Shown: positions 32,647-41,731 of the stretch, in pieces | Layout: the number at the start of each line of letters is the position of its first letter | Position numbering within the stretch: the stretch's first letter is position 1 | DNA from: Kluyvera intermedia | GTDB lineage: Bacteria; Pseudomonadota; Gammaproteobacteria; Enterobacterales; Enterobacteriaceae | DNA: 64,000 nt | Assembly (NCBI RefSeq): GCF_034424175.1 | Contig: NZ_CP139986.1 | Coordinates: 1,426,001-1,490,000 of the forward strand | Reading direction: 5' to 3' | The notes under the pieces: generated by a model | Seen by the model: the letters and a program-made list of their open reading frames with translations, nothing else | Databases searched by the model: none | What the model was told of the DNA's origin: nothing | Program-made: the position numbers and the translations under genes

Positions 32647-33515
32647 CAACGCCTCTTCGCGTGAGCTTTCTGGTTATCAAACCAGTTGAAATAACTGATG
32701 ATACCGGAGGCGATGGCGCTAGCGATTTTCTGACGGAATGCCGCCGTACCCAGAAGCTTTTCCTCTGCTGGGTTAGTAATAAAGGACGTTTCCACCAGCA
32801 CTGACGGAATAGACGGTGATTTCAATACCACAAATGCTGCCTGTTCTGTCCCTTTACTGTGCAAGCGGTGTACTGGTTTAATATTTTTAAGCACGTGCGA
32901 GCCAAGGGTCAGGCTGTTTTTGATGGTATCTGTCTGCACAAGGTCGAACAGCACCTGCTGTAAGAGATGATCTTTATCTTTTGCCTTTTTGCCCGCCAGT
33001 TCATCAACGGCGTTCTCTTTATCCGACAGATATTTTGCCATGGCGCTACTGGCCCCACGGTTGGAGAGGGCAAAAACGGAGGCGCCCGCAGCCGACGGGT
33101 TAGTAAAGCCGTCAGCATGAATCGACATAAACAGATCGGCCCCGTGCTTATGGGCAATCTCGACTCTGTCATACAGCGGAATAAACGTGTCGCCGGTACG
33201 TGTTAGCTTGGCGTTGATGCCGTTTTTTTGCAAAATGGCGCGCACGTTTTTGGCAATCGCCAGCACCACGTGCTTCTCTTTTGAGCCACTATGACCAATC
33301 GCGCCGGTATCAATACCGCCGTGTCCTGGGTCGAGCATCACCAAACGTCTATTGGACGACTTCTTTGCAGGTTTACTGTGGCTGTTGCCGGTTTTTAAAG
33401 GGGCGTCCTTCGCTGCTGCCTGAGAGGCAATGCCGGACAACGTTAACGCGGCCAATCCGGCTTTTAGCACCTGACGGCGCGAAGTCAGTGTTTTTAAGGG
33501 TTTAAAAGTGCTCAT
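32646..33515 (-). CDS. amiA: N-acetylmuramoyl-L-alanine amidase AmiA
   Basis: 289-residue periplasmic amidase (Amidase_3) that splits daughter-cell peptidoglycan. A Tat signal is visible: TSRRQVLKAG followed by a hydrophobic stretch to about residue 34. Zinc ligands sit in LDPGHGGIDTG (His), a Glu after KEKHV, and SIHADGF (His), with the catalytic Glu in LVETSFITN. The EnvC-relieved regulatory helix region lies near residues 150-195. Shares TGATG with hemF. Confidence 0.97.
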   Translation of the reverse strand: MSTFKPLKTLTSRRQVLKAGLAALTLSGIASQAAAKDAPLKTGNSHSKPAKKSSNRRLVMLDPGHGGIDTGAIGHSGSKEKHVVLAIAKNVRAILQKNGINAKLTRTGDTFIPLYDRVEIAHKHGADLFMSIHADGFTNPSAAGASVFALSNRGASSAMAKYLSDKENAVDELAGKKAKDKDHLLQQVLFDLVQTDTIKNSLTLGSHVLKNIKPVHRLHSKGTEQAAFVVLKSPSIPSVLVETSFITNPAEEKLLGTAAFRQKIASAIASGIISYFNWFDNQKAHAKRR

Positions 33516-33728
33516 TCCGGCCTGAGTTGTAAAAACAAGAATCTATATGTTATATCGTATCGCGTATTCCGTTACGACTGTTCGTGATGAGAATTGTTTT
33601 ACTTTTCATTTCAATACGTGTCTGTACCTTATTATGCCATTTTTTTCACTGTGCCGCGTCAGATATTGGCTAAATCGGTCGTTCGCGCCATAATCACTGT
33701 TTTTAAACCTGAAAAGGTGGTCAATACC

Positions 33729-34154
33729 ATGGAGATACGCGTTTTTCGCCAGGCAGATTTTGAAGAGGTCATCACTCTATGGGAGCGATGCGATCTGTTA
33801 CGCCCATGGAACGATCCGGAAATGGATATTGAGCGCAAGGTCAATCATGACGTCAGCCTGTTTCTGGTAGCCGAAGTGAACGGTGAAGTGGTTGGCACCA
33901 TCATGGGGGGGTACGATGGTCATCGCGGCTCGGCTTATTATCTTGGCGTGCATCCGGAATATCGGGGACGCGGCATCGCTAACGCGCTGCTCAATCGCTT
34001 AGAGAAAAAGTTGATTGCACGCGGCTGTCCGAAAATCCAGATTATGGTACGTGAAGAAAATGATGTGGTACTGGGGATGTATGAACGCCTTGGTTACGAA
34101 CATGCTGATGCGCAAAGCTTGGGTAAGCGTTTGATTGAAGATGAAGAGTATTGA
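33729..34154 (+). CDS. ypeA: GNAT acetyltransferase YpeA
   Basis: 141-residue GNAT N-acetyltransferase; acetyl-CoA loop in YLGVHPEYRGRGIANALL. The start at 33729 (MEIRVFRQADF) gives the E. coli length and follows AAAGGTGG; a longer frame to 33594 is rejected. Substrate unknown. The following yfeZ starts inside its end. Confidence 0.94.
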   Translation: MEIRVFRQADFEEVITLWERCDLLRPWNDPEMDIERKVNHDVSLFLVAEVNGEVVGTIMGGYDGHRGSAYYLGVHPEYRGRGIANALLNRLEKKLIARGCPKIQIMVREENDVVLGMYERLGYEHADAQSLGKRLIEDEEY

Positions 34155-34590
34155 TTTCTCGCCAGACGATTTTGACCCGCAAGGCCGCCTGCGACTTCCG
34201 TTTTTGTTTTGGTGTCTGTTACTGCTACAGGCCAGAACCTGGGTACTGTTTCTGATGGCAGGCGCTTCGCGCGATCAAGGCGATGCCCTGTTAAACCTGT
34301 TTTACCCTGATCATAGCCTTTTCTGGATAGGGCTATTGCCCGGCGTTCCGGCGGTTTTTGCCTTCTTACTCAGCGGGCGTCATCAGGTCTATCCGCGAAT
34401 CTGGCGTCTGCTGCGACCCGTACTTATCCTCTCACAGCTTGTTCTGCTGGGCTGGCAGCCCTGGCTTTGGTTCACCGGCGAGCCGCTATCTGGCATAGGG
34501 TTAAGCTTGTTTTTAGTGGATATTTTCGTGCTGTGGTGGTTAATAACCAATCTACGGCTACGTGCCTGTTTCAATGAAGTCACAGAATAG
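34141..34590 (+). CDS. yfeZ: Inner-membrane DUF2919 protein YfeZ
   Basis: 149-residue membrane protein with four hydrophobic segments (about 18-38, 53-72, 85-103 and 112-132). The start ATG at 34141 overlaps ypeA by 14 bp; a second ATG at 34135 would add two residues. Function unknown. The overlap suggests translational coupling with ypeA. Confidence 0.9.
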   Translation: MKSIDFSPDDFDPQGRLRLPFLFWCLLLLQARTWVLFLMAGASRDQGDALLNLFYPDHSLFWIGLLPGVPAVFAFLLSGRHQVYPRIWRLLRPVLILSQLVLLGWQPWLWFTGEPLSGIGLSLFLVDIFVLWWLITNLRLRACFNEVTE

Positions 34591-34651
34591 ACGGCACTTT
34601 TTGTGTTTAGTGGACTCCAATAGGCCTGACTTAAATATATAGGAAGCATCA

Positions 34652-35227
34652 ATGAAATCGCTGCGTTTACTGTTATGTGCACTCCCGCTGGCGTTGACCG
34701 GTTGTTCAACCCTCTCAGCGGTAAACTGGTCTGCAGCTAATCCGTGGAACTGGTTTGGCTCCTCTGCTGCTGTCACTGAGCAGGGCGTGGGAGGAATAAC
34801 CGGCACAACGGCGCTCAATGAGCAGGCGATAAGCGATGCACTCGGCGGAGATTACCGCTTGCGCAGCGGTATGAAAGCGCATGGTGGCGGCGTGGTTCAC
34901 TATTTTGAAGCGTTACGCGGTGACACGCTGGCATTGGTGGTGAACGGCGAAAATGGCACCGTAAGCCGTATCGATGTGCTGGACAGTGATATTGAAGCGG
35001 CCGATGGCGTGAAGGTCGGTACGGTGTTCAGCGATGTCTATGATAAGGCTTTCGATAACTGCCAGGCGGCAACCGCCGACGAAAATAATGTCGTGGAATG
35101 CAAAGCCAAAGACAGTTCGCATATCAGCTATCAGTTCACAGGTACCTGGCAAGGGCCGCAGGGGCTGATGCCGCCGGACGACACGCTGAAAAACTGGACA
35201 CTATCGAAAATCATCTGGCGTCGCTAA
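34652..35227 (+). CDS. yfeY: DUF1131 lipoprotein YfeY
   Basis: 191-residue lipoprotein: signal peptide with lipobox LALTGCS, Cys18 lipidated. The mature domain includes GGITGTTALNEQAI and DDTLKNWTLSKIIWRR at the end. In E. coli it is a sigma-E-dependent outer-membrane-associated lipoprotein. TAGGAAG precedes the ATG. Function unknown. Confidence 0.92.
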   Translation: MKSLRLLLCALPLALTGCSTLSAVNWSAANPWNWFGSSAAVTEQGVGGITGTTALNEQAISDALGGDYRLRSGMKAHGGGVVHYFEALRGDTLALVVNGENGTVSRIDVLDSDIEAADGVKVGTVFSDVYDKAFDNCQAATADENNVVECKAKDSSHISYQFTGTWQGPQGLMPPDDTLKNWTLSKIIWRR

Positions 35228-35286
35228 ATTTGACTTCGATTGCTCCGCTGTTCTGAAAAGCGGGTACAATATGTGAGGTTTTTATA

Positions 35287-35312
35287 TGCCACGATGTCGT
35301 GGCATGTTTTTT
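35287..35312 (+). terminator. Hairpin with T-run between yfeY and yfeX
   Basis: TGCCACGA and TCGTGGCA (35287-35304) form a perfect 8-bp stem with a 2-base centre, followed by TG and eight T. It looks like a complete intrinsic terminator of yfeY. It ends only about 4 bases before the yfeX ribosome binding site (AGGAGG), so read-through would be needed for yfeX unless yfeX has a promoter overlapping it. Confidence 0.8.
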
Positions 35313-35325
35313 TTCAGGAGGAGCG

Positions 35326-36225
35326 ATGTCTCAGGTTCAGAGCGGCATTTTGCCGGAACATTGCCGCGCGGCGATTTGGATTGAAGCCAATGTTAAAGGG
35401 GACATCAACGCCCTGCGCGCAGGCAGCAAAATTTTTGCCGAAAAGCTTGCGGCATTTCAGGATAAATTTCCCGATGCCCATTTAGGCGCGGTGGTTGCGT
35501 TTGGTCACAACACCTGGCGTGAGCTAAGCGGCGGAGTGGGTGCGCAAGAGCTGAAAGATTTCCCTCCATATGGCAAAGGACTTGCACCATCTACCCAGTA
35601 TGACGTGCTTATCCATATTCTTTCCCTGCGTCATGATGTGAACTTTTCCGTGGCTCAGGCCGCGCTGGCGGCGTTTGGCGATGCGCTGGACGTTAAAGAA
35701 GAAGTGCACGGGTTCCGCTGGGTAGAAGAACGCGATCTGAGCGGCTTTGTTGATGGCACCGAAAACCCGGCAGGCGAGGAAACGCGTCGTGAAGTGGCGG
35801 TGATCAAAGACGGTGTCGATGCGGGGGGGAGCTATGTCTTCGTTCAGCGCTGGGAACACAACCTTAATCAACTGAACCGCATGAGTGTGCCGGATCAGGA
35901 GATGATGATTGGCCGTACTAAAGAAGCCAACGAAGAGATTGACGGCGACGAACGTCCGGTGACGTCTCACCTGAGCCGTGTCGATCTTAAAGAAGATGGC
36001 AAAGGACTGAAAATTGTCCGTCAGAGCCTGCCATATGGCACCGCCAGCGGTACTCACGGTCTGTATTTCTGTGCTTACTGCGCGCGTTTGCACAACATTG
36101 AACAGCAACTGCTAAGCATGTTTGGTGATACCGATGGTAAACGCGATGCGATGTTGCGTTTTACCAAGCCGGTAACCGGTGGGTATTACTTTGCGCCTTC
36201 GCTGGATAAGTTGGTGGCGTTGTAA
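35326..36225 (+). CDS. yfeX: Dye-decolourising haem peroxidase YfeX
   Basis: 299-residue DyP-type peroxidase; the E. coli enzyme oxidises porphyrinogens and dyes with peroxide and has been proposed to take iron from haem. Seen: distal GFVDGTENPAG with catalytic Asp, proximal His in VQRWEHNL, and a distal Arg in MIGRTKEANEEIDGDER. The start at 35326 has a strong AGGAGGAG. A longer frame to 35299 is rejected since it runs through the terminator hairpin. Confidence 0.96.
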   Translation: MSQVQSGILPEHCRAAIWIEANVKGDINALRAGSKIFAEKLAAFQDKFPDAHLGAVVAFGHNTWRELSGGVGAQELKDFPPYGKGLAPSTQYDVLIHILSLRHDVNFSVAQAALAAFGDALDVKEEVHGFRWVEERDLSGFVDGTENPAGEETRREVAVIKDGVDAGGSYVFVQRWEHNLNQLNRMSVPDQEMMIGRTKEANEEIDGDERPVTSHLSRVDLKEDGKGLKIVRQSLPYGTASGTHGLYFCAYCARLHNIEQQLLSMFGDTDGKRDAMLRFTKPVTGGYYFAPSLDKLVAL

Positions 36226-36238
36226 GGTTGAGATAGCC

Positions 36239-36361
36239 CCCTCACCCTAACCCTCTCCCCATAGGGGAGAGGGGACCGTTGGGTGCGGTTTGTGGTTGTG
36301 GAGCCCAAAGGTGGAGTTTGCTCTTCTCCCTCTCCCTTTCAGGGAGAGGGCCGGGGTGAGG
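36239..36361. repeat. Inverted pair of CCCTCTCCC palindromes
   Basis: Copy one: CCCTCACCCTAACCCTCTCC then GGGGAGAGGG (36239-36273). Copy two, opposite orientation: CCCTCTCCCT-TTC-AGGGAGAGGG followed by CCGGGGTGAGGG (36328-36361). Each can fold into a hairpin with a 3-base loop. Copy two contains the 3' end of the DUF559 gene. This is a different family from the REP elements in the window. Confidence 0.85.
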
Positions 36362-36701
36362 GTACAAACGATCTCAGCGCCTCAAGAATTTTCTCTAACA
36401 CCGCCTCCTCATTCTCCATCACCTCATTATTCCAGAACCGCAACACCCGCCATCCTTGTAACCCTAGCCATGCCGTTCTCCTTGCATCATATCCCGCCCT
36501 CTCATCATGCTGTCCACCGTCTAACTCCACCGCCAGGCGAGCAGTGCAGCAGGCAAAATCCAGAATATAAGAACCCACCGGGTGCTGGCGGCGAAACTTG
36601 TAACGAGCAAAACGGCGGTCGCGAAGTCGATACCATAACCGACGCTCCTGTGGAGTTAGTTGGTGTCGTAACTGGCGAGCGAAATCATGTTTAGTGTCCA
36701 T
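36339..36701 (-). CDS. DUF559 (very-short-patch-endonuclease-like) protein
   Basis: 120 residues. Contains the DUF559 pattern: LTPQERRLWYRLRDRR, KFRRQHPVGSYILDF, AVELDGGQHDE and GWRVLRFWNNEV, an endonuclease-like fold in which the D...ELDG pattern could bind metal. The last residues (VPSPRPSP) and the stop are encoded by a palindromic repeat, so this tail may not be functional sequence. It lies between yfeX and cysP, both on the other strand. Related to E. coli YcjD type proteins. Function unknown. Confidence 0.75.
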   Translation of the reverse strand: MDTKHDFARQLRHQLTPQERRLWYRLRDRRFARYKFRRQHPVGSYILDFACCTARLAVELDGGQHDERAGYDARRTAWLGLQGWRVLRFWNNEVMENEEAVLEKILEALRSFVPSPRPSP

Positions 36702-36898
36702 TCGCGCACTCTGCCTGTGATGAGCAGCGTTGTCAGAATACTGTGAGCGTTGTGGAATCCTGCTTCAGAAAAATATCTCCAGACGCCTTATTCTCTTTTC
36801 AACTTCCAAATCACCAAACGGTATATAAAACCGTTACTCCTTTCGTCCCCGTTATAAATACACTGATGCTTAGAAAATCCTCACACTTAGGGTGCGCA

Positions 36899-37915
36899 AT
36901 GGCCATGAACTTACTGAAAAAAGGATACCTGACGCTGGCAGCTTCGGTACTGCTGGTTGCACAGGCGCAGGCGACTGAGCTGTTGAATAGCTCCTATGAC
37001 GTTTCCCGCGAGCTGTTTGCCGCCCTGAACCCATCGTTTGAGCAGCAATGGGCGAAGGATAACGGCGGCGATAAGCTGACGATTAAGCAATCTCACGCCG
37101 GTTCTTCCAAACAGGCGCTGGCGATTCTGCAAGGCTTAAAAGCAGACGTTGTAACTTATAACCAGGTGACGGATGTGCAGATCCTGCACGACAAGGGCAA
37201 CCTGATCCCAGCAGACTGGCAGTCGCGTTTGCCTAACAACAGCTCGCCGTTCTATTCGACCATGGCGTTCCTGGTGCGTAAGGGCAACCCGAAAAATATC
37301 CATAGCTGGAACGATCTGGTGCGTCCGGACGTGAAGCTGATTTTCCCGAACCCGAAAACCTCTGGTAATGCGCGCTATACCTACTTAGCGGCATGGGGTG
37401 CGGCGGATCAGGCTGACGGTGGCGATAAAGCCAAAACCCAGCAGTTTATGACCCAGTTCCTCAAAAACGTCGAAGTGTTTGATACCGGCGGTCGCGGCGC
37501 AACAACCACCTTCGTAGAACGTGGTCTGGGCGACGTGCTGATCACGTTTGAGTCTGAAGTGAACAATATCCGTAAGCAATATGAAGACCAGGGCTTTGAA
37601 GTGGTGGTGCCGAAGGTCAACATTCTGGCGGAATTCCCGGTGGCCTGGGTTGATAAAAATGTGAAAGCTAACGGCACAGAGAAGGCGGCGAAAGCCTATC
37701 TGAACTATCTCTACAGCCCACAGGCGCAGACCATCATCACTGACTATTACTACCGCGTGAACAACCCGGCAGTGATGGACAAGCTCAAGGACAAATTCCC
37801 GCAGACCGAACTGTTCCGCGTGGAAGATAAGTTTGGCGCCTGGCCTGAAGTGATGAAAACCCATTTCGCCAGCGGTGGCGAGTTAGACAAGCTGTTAGCG
37901 GCGGGGCGTAAGTAA
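36899..37915 (+). CDS. cysP: Thiosulfate/sulfate-binding periplasmic protein CysP
   Basis: 338 residues with a signal peptide (1-25, ending AQAQA|TEL). Delivers thiosulfate and sulfate to CysUWA. The start at 36899 fits the E. coli N-terminus; the open frame back to 36743 is not used. Family blocks: SYDVSRELF, QSHAGSSKQ, FPNPKTSGNARYTYLAAWGAA and GGRGATTTF. cysU overlaps its last base (TAATG). First gene of cysPUWA-M; in E. coli activated by CysB with N-acetylserine. The CysB site was not resolved here. Confidence 0.97.
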   Translation: MAMNLLKKGYLTLAASVLLVAQAQATELLNSSYDVSRELFAALNPSFEQQWAKDNGGDKLTIKQSHAGSSKQALAILQGLKADVVTYNQVTDVQILHDKGNLIPADWQSRLPNNSSPFYSTMAFLVRKGNPKNIHSWNDLVRPDVKLIFPNPKTSGNARYTYLAAWGAADQADGGDKAKTQQFMTQFLKNVEVFDTGGRGATTTFVERGLGDVLITFESEVNNIRKQYEDQGFEVVVPKVNILAEFPVAWVDKNVKANGTEKAAKAYLNYLYSPQAQTIITDYYYRVNNPAVMDKLKDKFPQTELFRVEDKFGAWPEVMKTHFASGGELDKLLAAGRK

Positions 37916-38748
37916 TGTTTGCAGTTTCCTCCAGACGCGTGCTGCCGGGCTTTACCCTGAGCCTCGGCACCAGTCTGCTGTTTGTTTGTTTGATCCTGTT
38001 ACTGCCGCTGAGCGCGTTGGTGATGCAGCTCTCTGAGATGAGCTGGGCGCAGTACTGGGACGTTATCACCAACCCGCAGGTGGTCGCGGCCTATAAGGTC
38101 ACGCTGCTATCAGCGTTTGTGGCTTCTATCTTTAACGGCGTTTTCGGTCTGCTGATGGCGTGGATTTTAACCCGCTACCGTTTCCCAGGCCGTACGCTCT
38201 TAGATGCACTGATGGATCTGCCGTTTGCGCTGCCGACGGCGGTCGCCGGTCTGACGCTGGCATCGCTGTTTTCTGTGAACGGCTTTTACGGTGAATGGCT
38301 GGCGAAGTTTGATATTAAGGTCACCTACACCTGGCTGGGTATCGCGGTGGCGATGGCTTTCACTAGCATCCCGTTTGTGGTGCGTACCGTCCAACCGGTG
38401 CTGGAAGAGTTGGGGCCGGAGTATGAAGAAGCAGCGGAAACGCTGGGGGCAACACGCATACAGAGTTTCCGTAAAGTGGTGCTTCCGGAGCTTTCTCCCG
38501 CGCTGTTGGCGGGCGTGGCGCTGTCGTTTACCCGCAGCCTTGGCGAGTTTGGTGCGGTGATCTTCATTGCCGGTAACATCGCGTGGAAAACGGAAGTGAC
38601 CTCGCTGATGATTTTTGTGCGGTTGCAGGAATTTGACTACCCGGCGGCGAGCGCGATTGCCTCGGTGATCCTCGGGGCTTCTCTGTTGCTGCTGTTCTCT
38701 ATCAATACCTTGCAAAGTCGCTTTGGTCGGCGTGTGGTAGGTCATTAA
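37915..38748 (+). CDS. cysU: Sulfate/thiosulfate ABC permease CysU (CysT)
   Basis: 277-residue inner-membrane permease, six hydrophobic segments; EAA loop EEAAETLGATRIQSFRKVVL contacts CysA. Starts at TAATG with cysP and overlaps cysW by one base (TAATG), showing tight coupling. E. coli length. Confidence 0.97.
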   Translation: MFAVSSRRVLPGFTLSLGTSLLFVCLILLLPLSALVMQLSEMSWAQYWDVITNPQVVAAYKVTLLSAFVASIFNGVFGLLMAWILTRYRFPGRTLLDALMDLPFALPTAVAGLTLASLFSVNGFYGEWLAKFDIKVTYTWLGIAVAMAFTSIPFVVRTVQPVLEELGPEYEEAAETLGATRIQSFRKVVLPELSPALLAGVALSFTRSLGEFGAVIFIAGNIAWKTEVTSLMIFVRLQEFDYPAASAIASVILGASLLLLFSINTLQSRFGRRVVGH

Positions 38749-39623
38749 TGGCGGAAGTGACTCAATTGAAGCGTTATGACGCACCCCGGATCAACTGGGG
38801 TAAATGGTTTCTGATTGGTACGGGGATGCTGGTATCAGCCTTTATCCTGCTGGTGCCAATGATTTATATCTTCGTCCAGGCATTCAGCAAAGGGTTAATG
38901 CCGGTACTGCAAAACCTGGCCGACCCGGACATGCTGCATGCCATCTGGCTGACGGTGATGATTGCGCTGATTACCGTGCCGGTGAACCTGGTGTTCGGTG
39001 TACTGCTGGCGTGGCTGGTGACGCGGTTTAACTTCCCCGGTCGCCAATTGCTGCTGACGCTGCTGGATATTCCCTTTGCGGTATCACCGGTGGTCGCCGG
39101 TCTGGTTTATCTGCTGTTTTACGGCTCCAACGGTCCGCTTGGCGGCTGGATGGAAGAGCATAATCTACAGATTATGTTTGCCTGGCCGGGCATGATTCTG
39201 GTCACTATTTTTGTCACCTGCCCATTTGTGGTTCGTGAACTGGTGCCGGTGATGTTAAGTCAGGGAAGTCATGAGGATGAAGCGGCCATTTTGCTTGGCG
39301 CATCCGGCTGGCAGATGTTTAAACGCGTGACCCTGCCGAATATTCGCTGGGCGCTGCTGTACGGCGTGGTATTGACCAACGCCCGTGCGATTGGCGAGTT
39401 TGGGGCGGTCTCGGTGGTCTCCGGATCGATTCGCGGCGAAACGCTGTCGTTGCCTTTACAGATTGAACTGCTGGAACAAGATTACAACACCGTTGGCTCC
39501 TTCACCGCGGCGGCGTTGCTGACGTTGATGGCGATTCTGACCTTATTTTTAAAGAGTGCGTTGCAGTGGCGTTTGCATAATCAGGAAAAACGCGCGCAAC
39601 AGGAGGGAAATCATGAGCATTGA
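38748..39623 (+). CDS. cysW: Sulfate/thiosulfate ABC permease CysW
   Basis: 291-residue second permease subunit, partner of CysU. EAA loop EDEAAILLGASGWQMFKRVT. Overlaps cysA by 11 bp; the cysA ribosome binding site AGGAGGG lies in its last codons. Confidence 0.97.
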   Translation: MAEVTQLKRYDAPRINWGKWFLIGTGMLVSAFILLVPMIYIFVQAFSKGLMPVLQNLADPDMLHAIWLTVMIALITVPVNLVFGVLLAWLVTRFNFPGRQLLLTLLDIPFAVSPVVAGLVYLLFYGSNGPLGGWMEEHNLQIMFAWPGMILVTIFVTCPFVVRELVPVMLSQGSHEDEAAILLGASGWQMFKRVTLPNIRWALLYGVVLTNARAIGEFGAVSVVSGSIRGETLSLPLQIELLEQDYNTVGSFTAAALLTLMAILTLFLKSALQWRLHNQEKRAQQEGNHEH

Positions 39624-40707
39624 GATTGCCAATATTAAGAAGTCTTTTGGTCGCACCCAGGTGCTGAATGATATCTCTCTGGATATCCCTTCCGGCCAGA
39701 TGGTGGCGCTGCTTGGGCCGTCTGGCTCCGGTAAAACCACGCTGCTGCGGATTATCGCCGGGCTGGAGCACCAGACCAGTGGACACATTCGTTTTCAGGG
39801 GACTGACGTCAGCCGTCTGCATGCGCGCGATCGTAAAGTTGGCTTTGTGTTCCAGCATTATGCGCTGTTCCGCCATATGACGGTGTTCGACAATATCGCC
39901 TTTGGTCTGACGGTATTGCCGCGTCGCGAGCGTCCAAACGCAGCGACTATTAAAGCCAAAGTCACCAAGCTGCTGGAAATGGTGCAACTGGCTCATTTGG
40001 CCGACCGTTATCCGGCACAGCTTTCCGGCGGGCAGAAGCAGCGCGTGGCGCTGGCTCGTGCGCTGGCGGTAGAACCGCAAATTTTACTGCTTGATGAACC
40101 CTTCGGCGCGCTGGATGCGCAGGTGCGTAAAGAGCTGCGTCGTTGGCTGCGTCAGCTACATGAAGAGCTGAAATTTACCAGCGTCTTCGTGACCCACGAC
40201 CAGGAAGAGGCGATGGAAGTGGCCAACCGCGTGGTGGTCATGAGCCAGGGCAATATTGAGCAGGCCGATGAGCCAGAACAGGTATGGCGTGAACCAGCGA
40301 CCCGCTTCGTGCTGGAGTTTATGGGTGAGGTTAACCGTCTGCAAGGGACTATCCGTGGTGGTCAGTTCCACGTAGGCGCTCACCGCTGGCCGCTGGGCTA
40401 TACGCCGTCGTATCAGGGGCCGGTTGATTTGTTCCTGCGCCCGTGGGAAGTGGACGTGAGTCGCCGTACCAGTCTTGATTCACCGCTGCCCGTTCAGGTG
40501 CTGGAGTCCAGCCCGAAAGGTCACTACACCCAATTAGTTGTGCAACCTCTCGGGTGGTATAACGACCCACTGACGGTAGTTATGCGCGGCGATGATGCGC
40601 CACTGCGCGGCGATCGTTTATTTGTCGGTTTGCAGAACGCGCGCCTCTACCACGGTAACGAGCGTATCGAACCCCATCAGACGCTTGCTCTGGCCCAAAC
40701 GGCCTGA
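39613..40707 (+). CDS. cysA: Sulfate/thiosulfate ABC ATPase CysA
   Basis: 364 residues. Walker A GPSGSGKTTLL, signature LSGGQKQRVALARAL, Walker B ILLLDEPFGALD and H-loop VTHDQEE, followed by a C-terminal TOBE-like domain (about 240-364). Powers CysUW. The start at 39613 has AGGAGGG 5 bases upstream; a longer frame to 39556 is rejected. Confidence 0.97.
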   Translation: MSIEIANIKKSFGRTQVLNDISLDIPSGQMVALLGPSGSGKTTLLRIIAGLEHQTSGHIRFQGTDVSRLHARDRKVGFVFQHYALFRHMTVFDNIAFGLTVLPRRERPNAATIKAKVTKLLEMVQLAHLADRYPAQLSGGQKQRVALARALAVEPQILLLDEPFGALDAQVRKELRRWLRQLHEELKFTSVFVTHDQEEAMEVANRVVVMSQGNIEQADEPEQVWREPATRFVLEFMGEVNRLQGTIRGGQFHVGAHRWPLGYTPSYQGPVDLFLRPWEVDVSRRTSLDSPLPVQVLESSPKGHYTQLVVQPLGWYNDPLTVVMRGDDAPLRGDRLFVGLQNARLYHGNERIEPHQTLALAQTA

Positions 40708-40726
40708 TAGCTTAATTGCACGTGGT

Positions 40727-40760
40727 GTTGCCGGGTGGCGCTGCGCTTACCCGGCCTACA
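40727..40760. repeat. REP element after cysA
   Basis: GTTGCCGGGTGGCGCTGCGC followed by TTACCCGGCCTAC, a variant REP half. It lies directly before the hairpin terminator at 40773. Confidence 0.75.
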
Positions 40761-40772
40761 AATTCATTGTTA

Positions 40773-40806
40773 AAGCCCGGTAAGCGAATCGCAACCGGGC
40801 TTTTTA
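40773..40806 (+). terminator. Hairpin terminator between cysA and cysM
   Basis: AAGCCCGGT pairs with (A)CCGGGCTTT around a loop of about 14 bases and is followed by a short T stretch (TTTTTA). It may reduce read-through from cysA into cysM. Confidence 0.65.
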
Positions 40807-40819
40807 TTGGACAGTCCAA

Positions 40820-41731
40820 GTGAACACATTAGAACAAACTATCGGCAATACGCCGCTGGTCAAATTACAACGTCTGGGGCCGGACAACGGCAGCGAAATT
40901 TGGGTCAAGCTTGAAGGCAATAACCCAGCGGGTTCGGTGAAAGACCGTGCTGCGCTGTCGATGATTGTCGAAGCGGAAAAACGCGGTGAAATTAAACCGG
41001 GCGATGTGCTGATTGAAGCGACCAGCGGTAACACCGGTATTGCGCTGGCGATGATTGCCTCACTCAAAGGCTATCGGATGAAGCTGTTGATGCCGGACAA
41101 CATGAGCCAGGAACGTCGTGCAGCGATGCGCGCTTACGGGGCCGAGTTGATTCTGGTGACCAAAGAGCAGGGCATGGAAGGCGCGCGTGATTTAGCGCAG
41201 GAGATGGCGCAGCGCGGTGAAGGTACGCTGCTGGATCAGTTCAATAATCCAGATAACCCGTATGCACATTACACCTCGACTGGCCCGGAAATCTGGCAGC
41301 AAACTGCGGGGCGGATGACTCACTTCGTGTCGAGTATGGGCACCACCGGAACGATTACCGGCGTGTCACGCTTTCTGCGTGAGCAAACTAAACCCGTGAC
41401 CATTGTTGGCCTTCAGCCAGAAGAGGGTAGTAGCATCCCAGGGATTCGTCGCTGGCCTGCGGAATATATGCCGGGGATCTTTAACGCAAGCCTGGTTGAC
41501 CAGGTTCTGGATATTCATCAAAACGATGCAGAAAACACCATGCGTGCGCTGGCGGTAAAAGAAGGTATTTTCTGTGGCGTGAGTTCCGGCGGGGCGGTTG
41601 CGGGCGCACGACGTATTGCCGAGCAGAACCCTGGTGCGATAGTGGTGGCGATCATCTGCGATCGCGGCGATCGCTACCTATCAACCGGCGTGTTTGGTGA
41701 AGAGCACTTCAGCCAGGGCGCCGGGATTTAA
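40820..41731 (+). CDS. cysM: Cysteine synthase B CysM
   Basis: 303-residue PLP enzyme that makes cysteine or S-sulfocysteine from O-acetylserine and sulfide or thiosulfate. The PLP Lys is Lys41 in NNPAGSVKDRA; the phosphate loop is EATSGNTGIAL. The 3' end overlaps the convergent SnoaL-like gene by 4 bp. It pairs with CysPUWA to use thiosulfate. Confidence 0.97.
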   Translation: MNTLEQTIGNTPLVKLQRLGPDNGSEIWVKLEGNNPAGSVKDRAALSMIVEAEKRGEIKPGDVLIEATSGNTGIALAMIASLKGYRMKLLMPDNMSQERRAAMRAYGAELILVTKEQGMEGARDLAQEMAQRGEGTLLDQFNNPDNPYAHYTSTGPEIWQQTAGRMTHFVSSMGTTGTITGVSRFLREQTKPVTIVGLQPEEGSSIPGIRRWPAEYMPGIFNASLVDQVLDIHQNDAENTMRALAVKEGIFCGVSSGGAVAGARRIAEQNPGAIVVAIICDRGDRYLSTGVFGEEHFSQGAGI

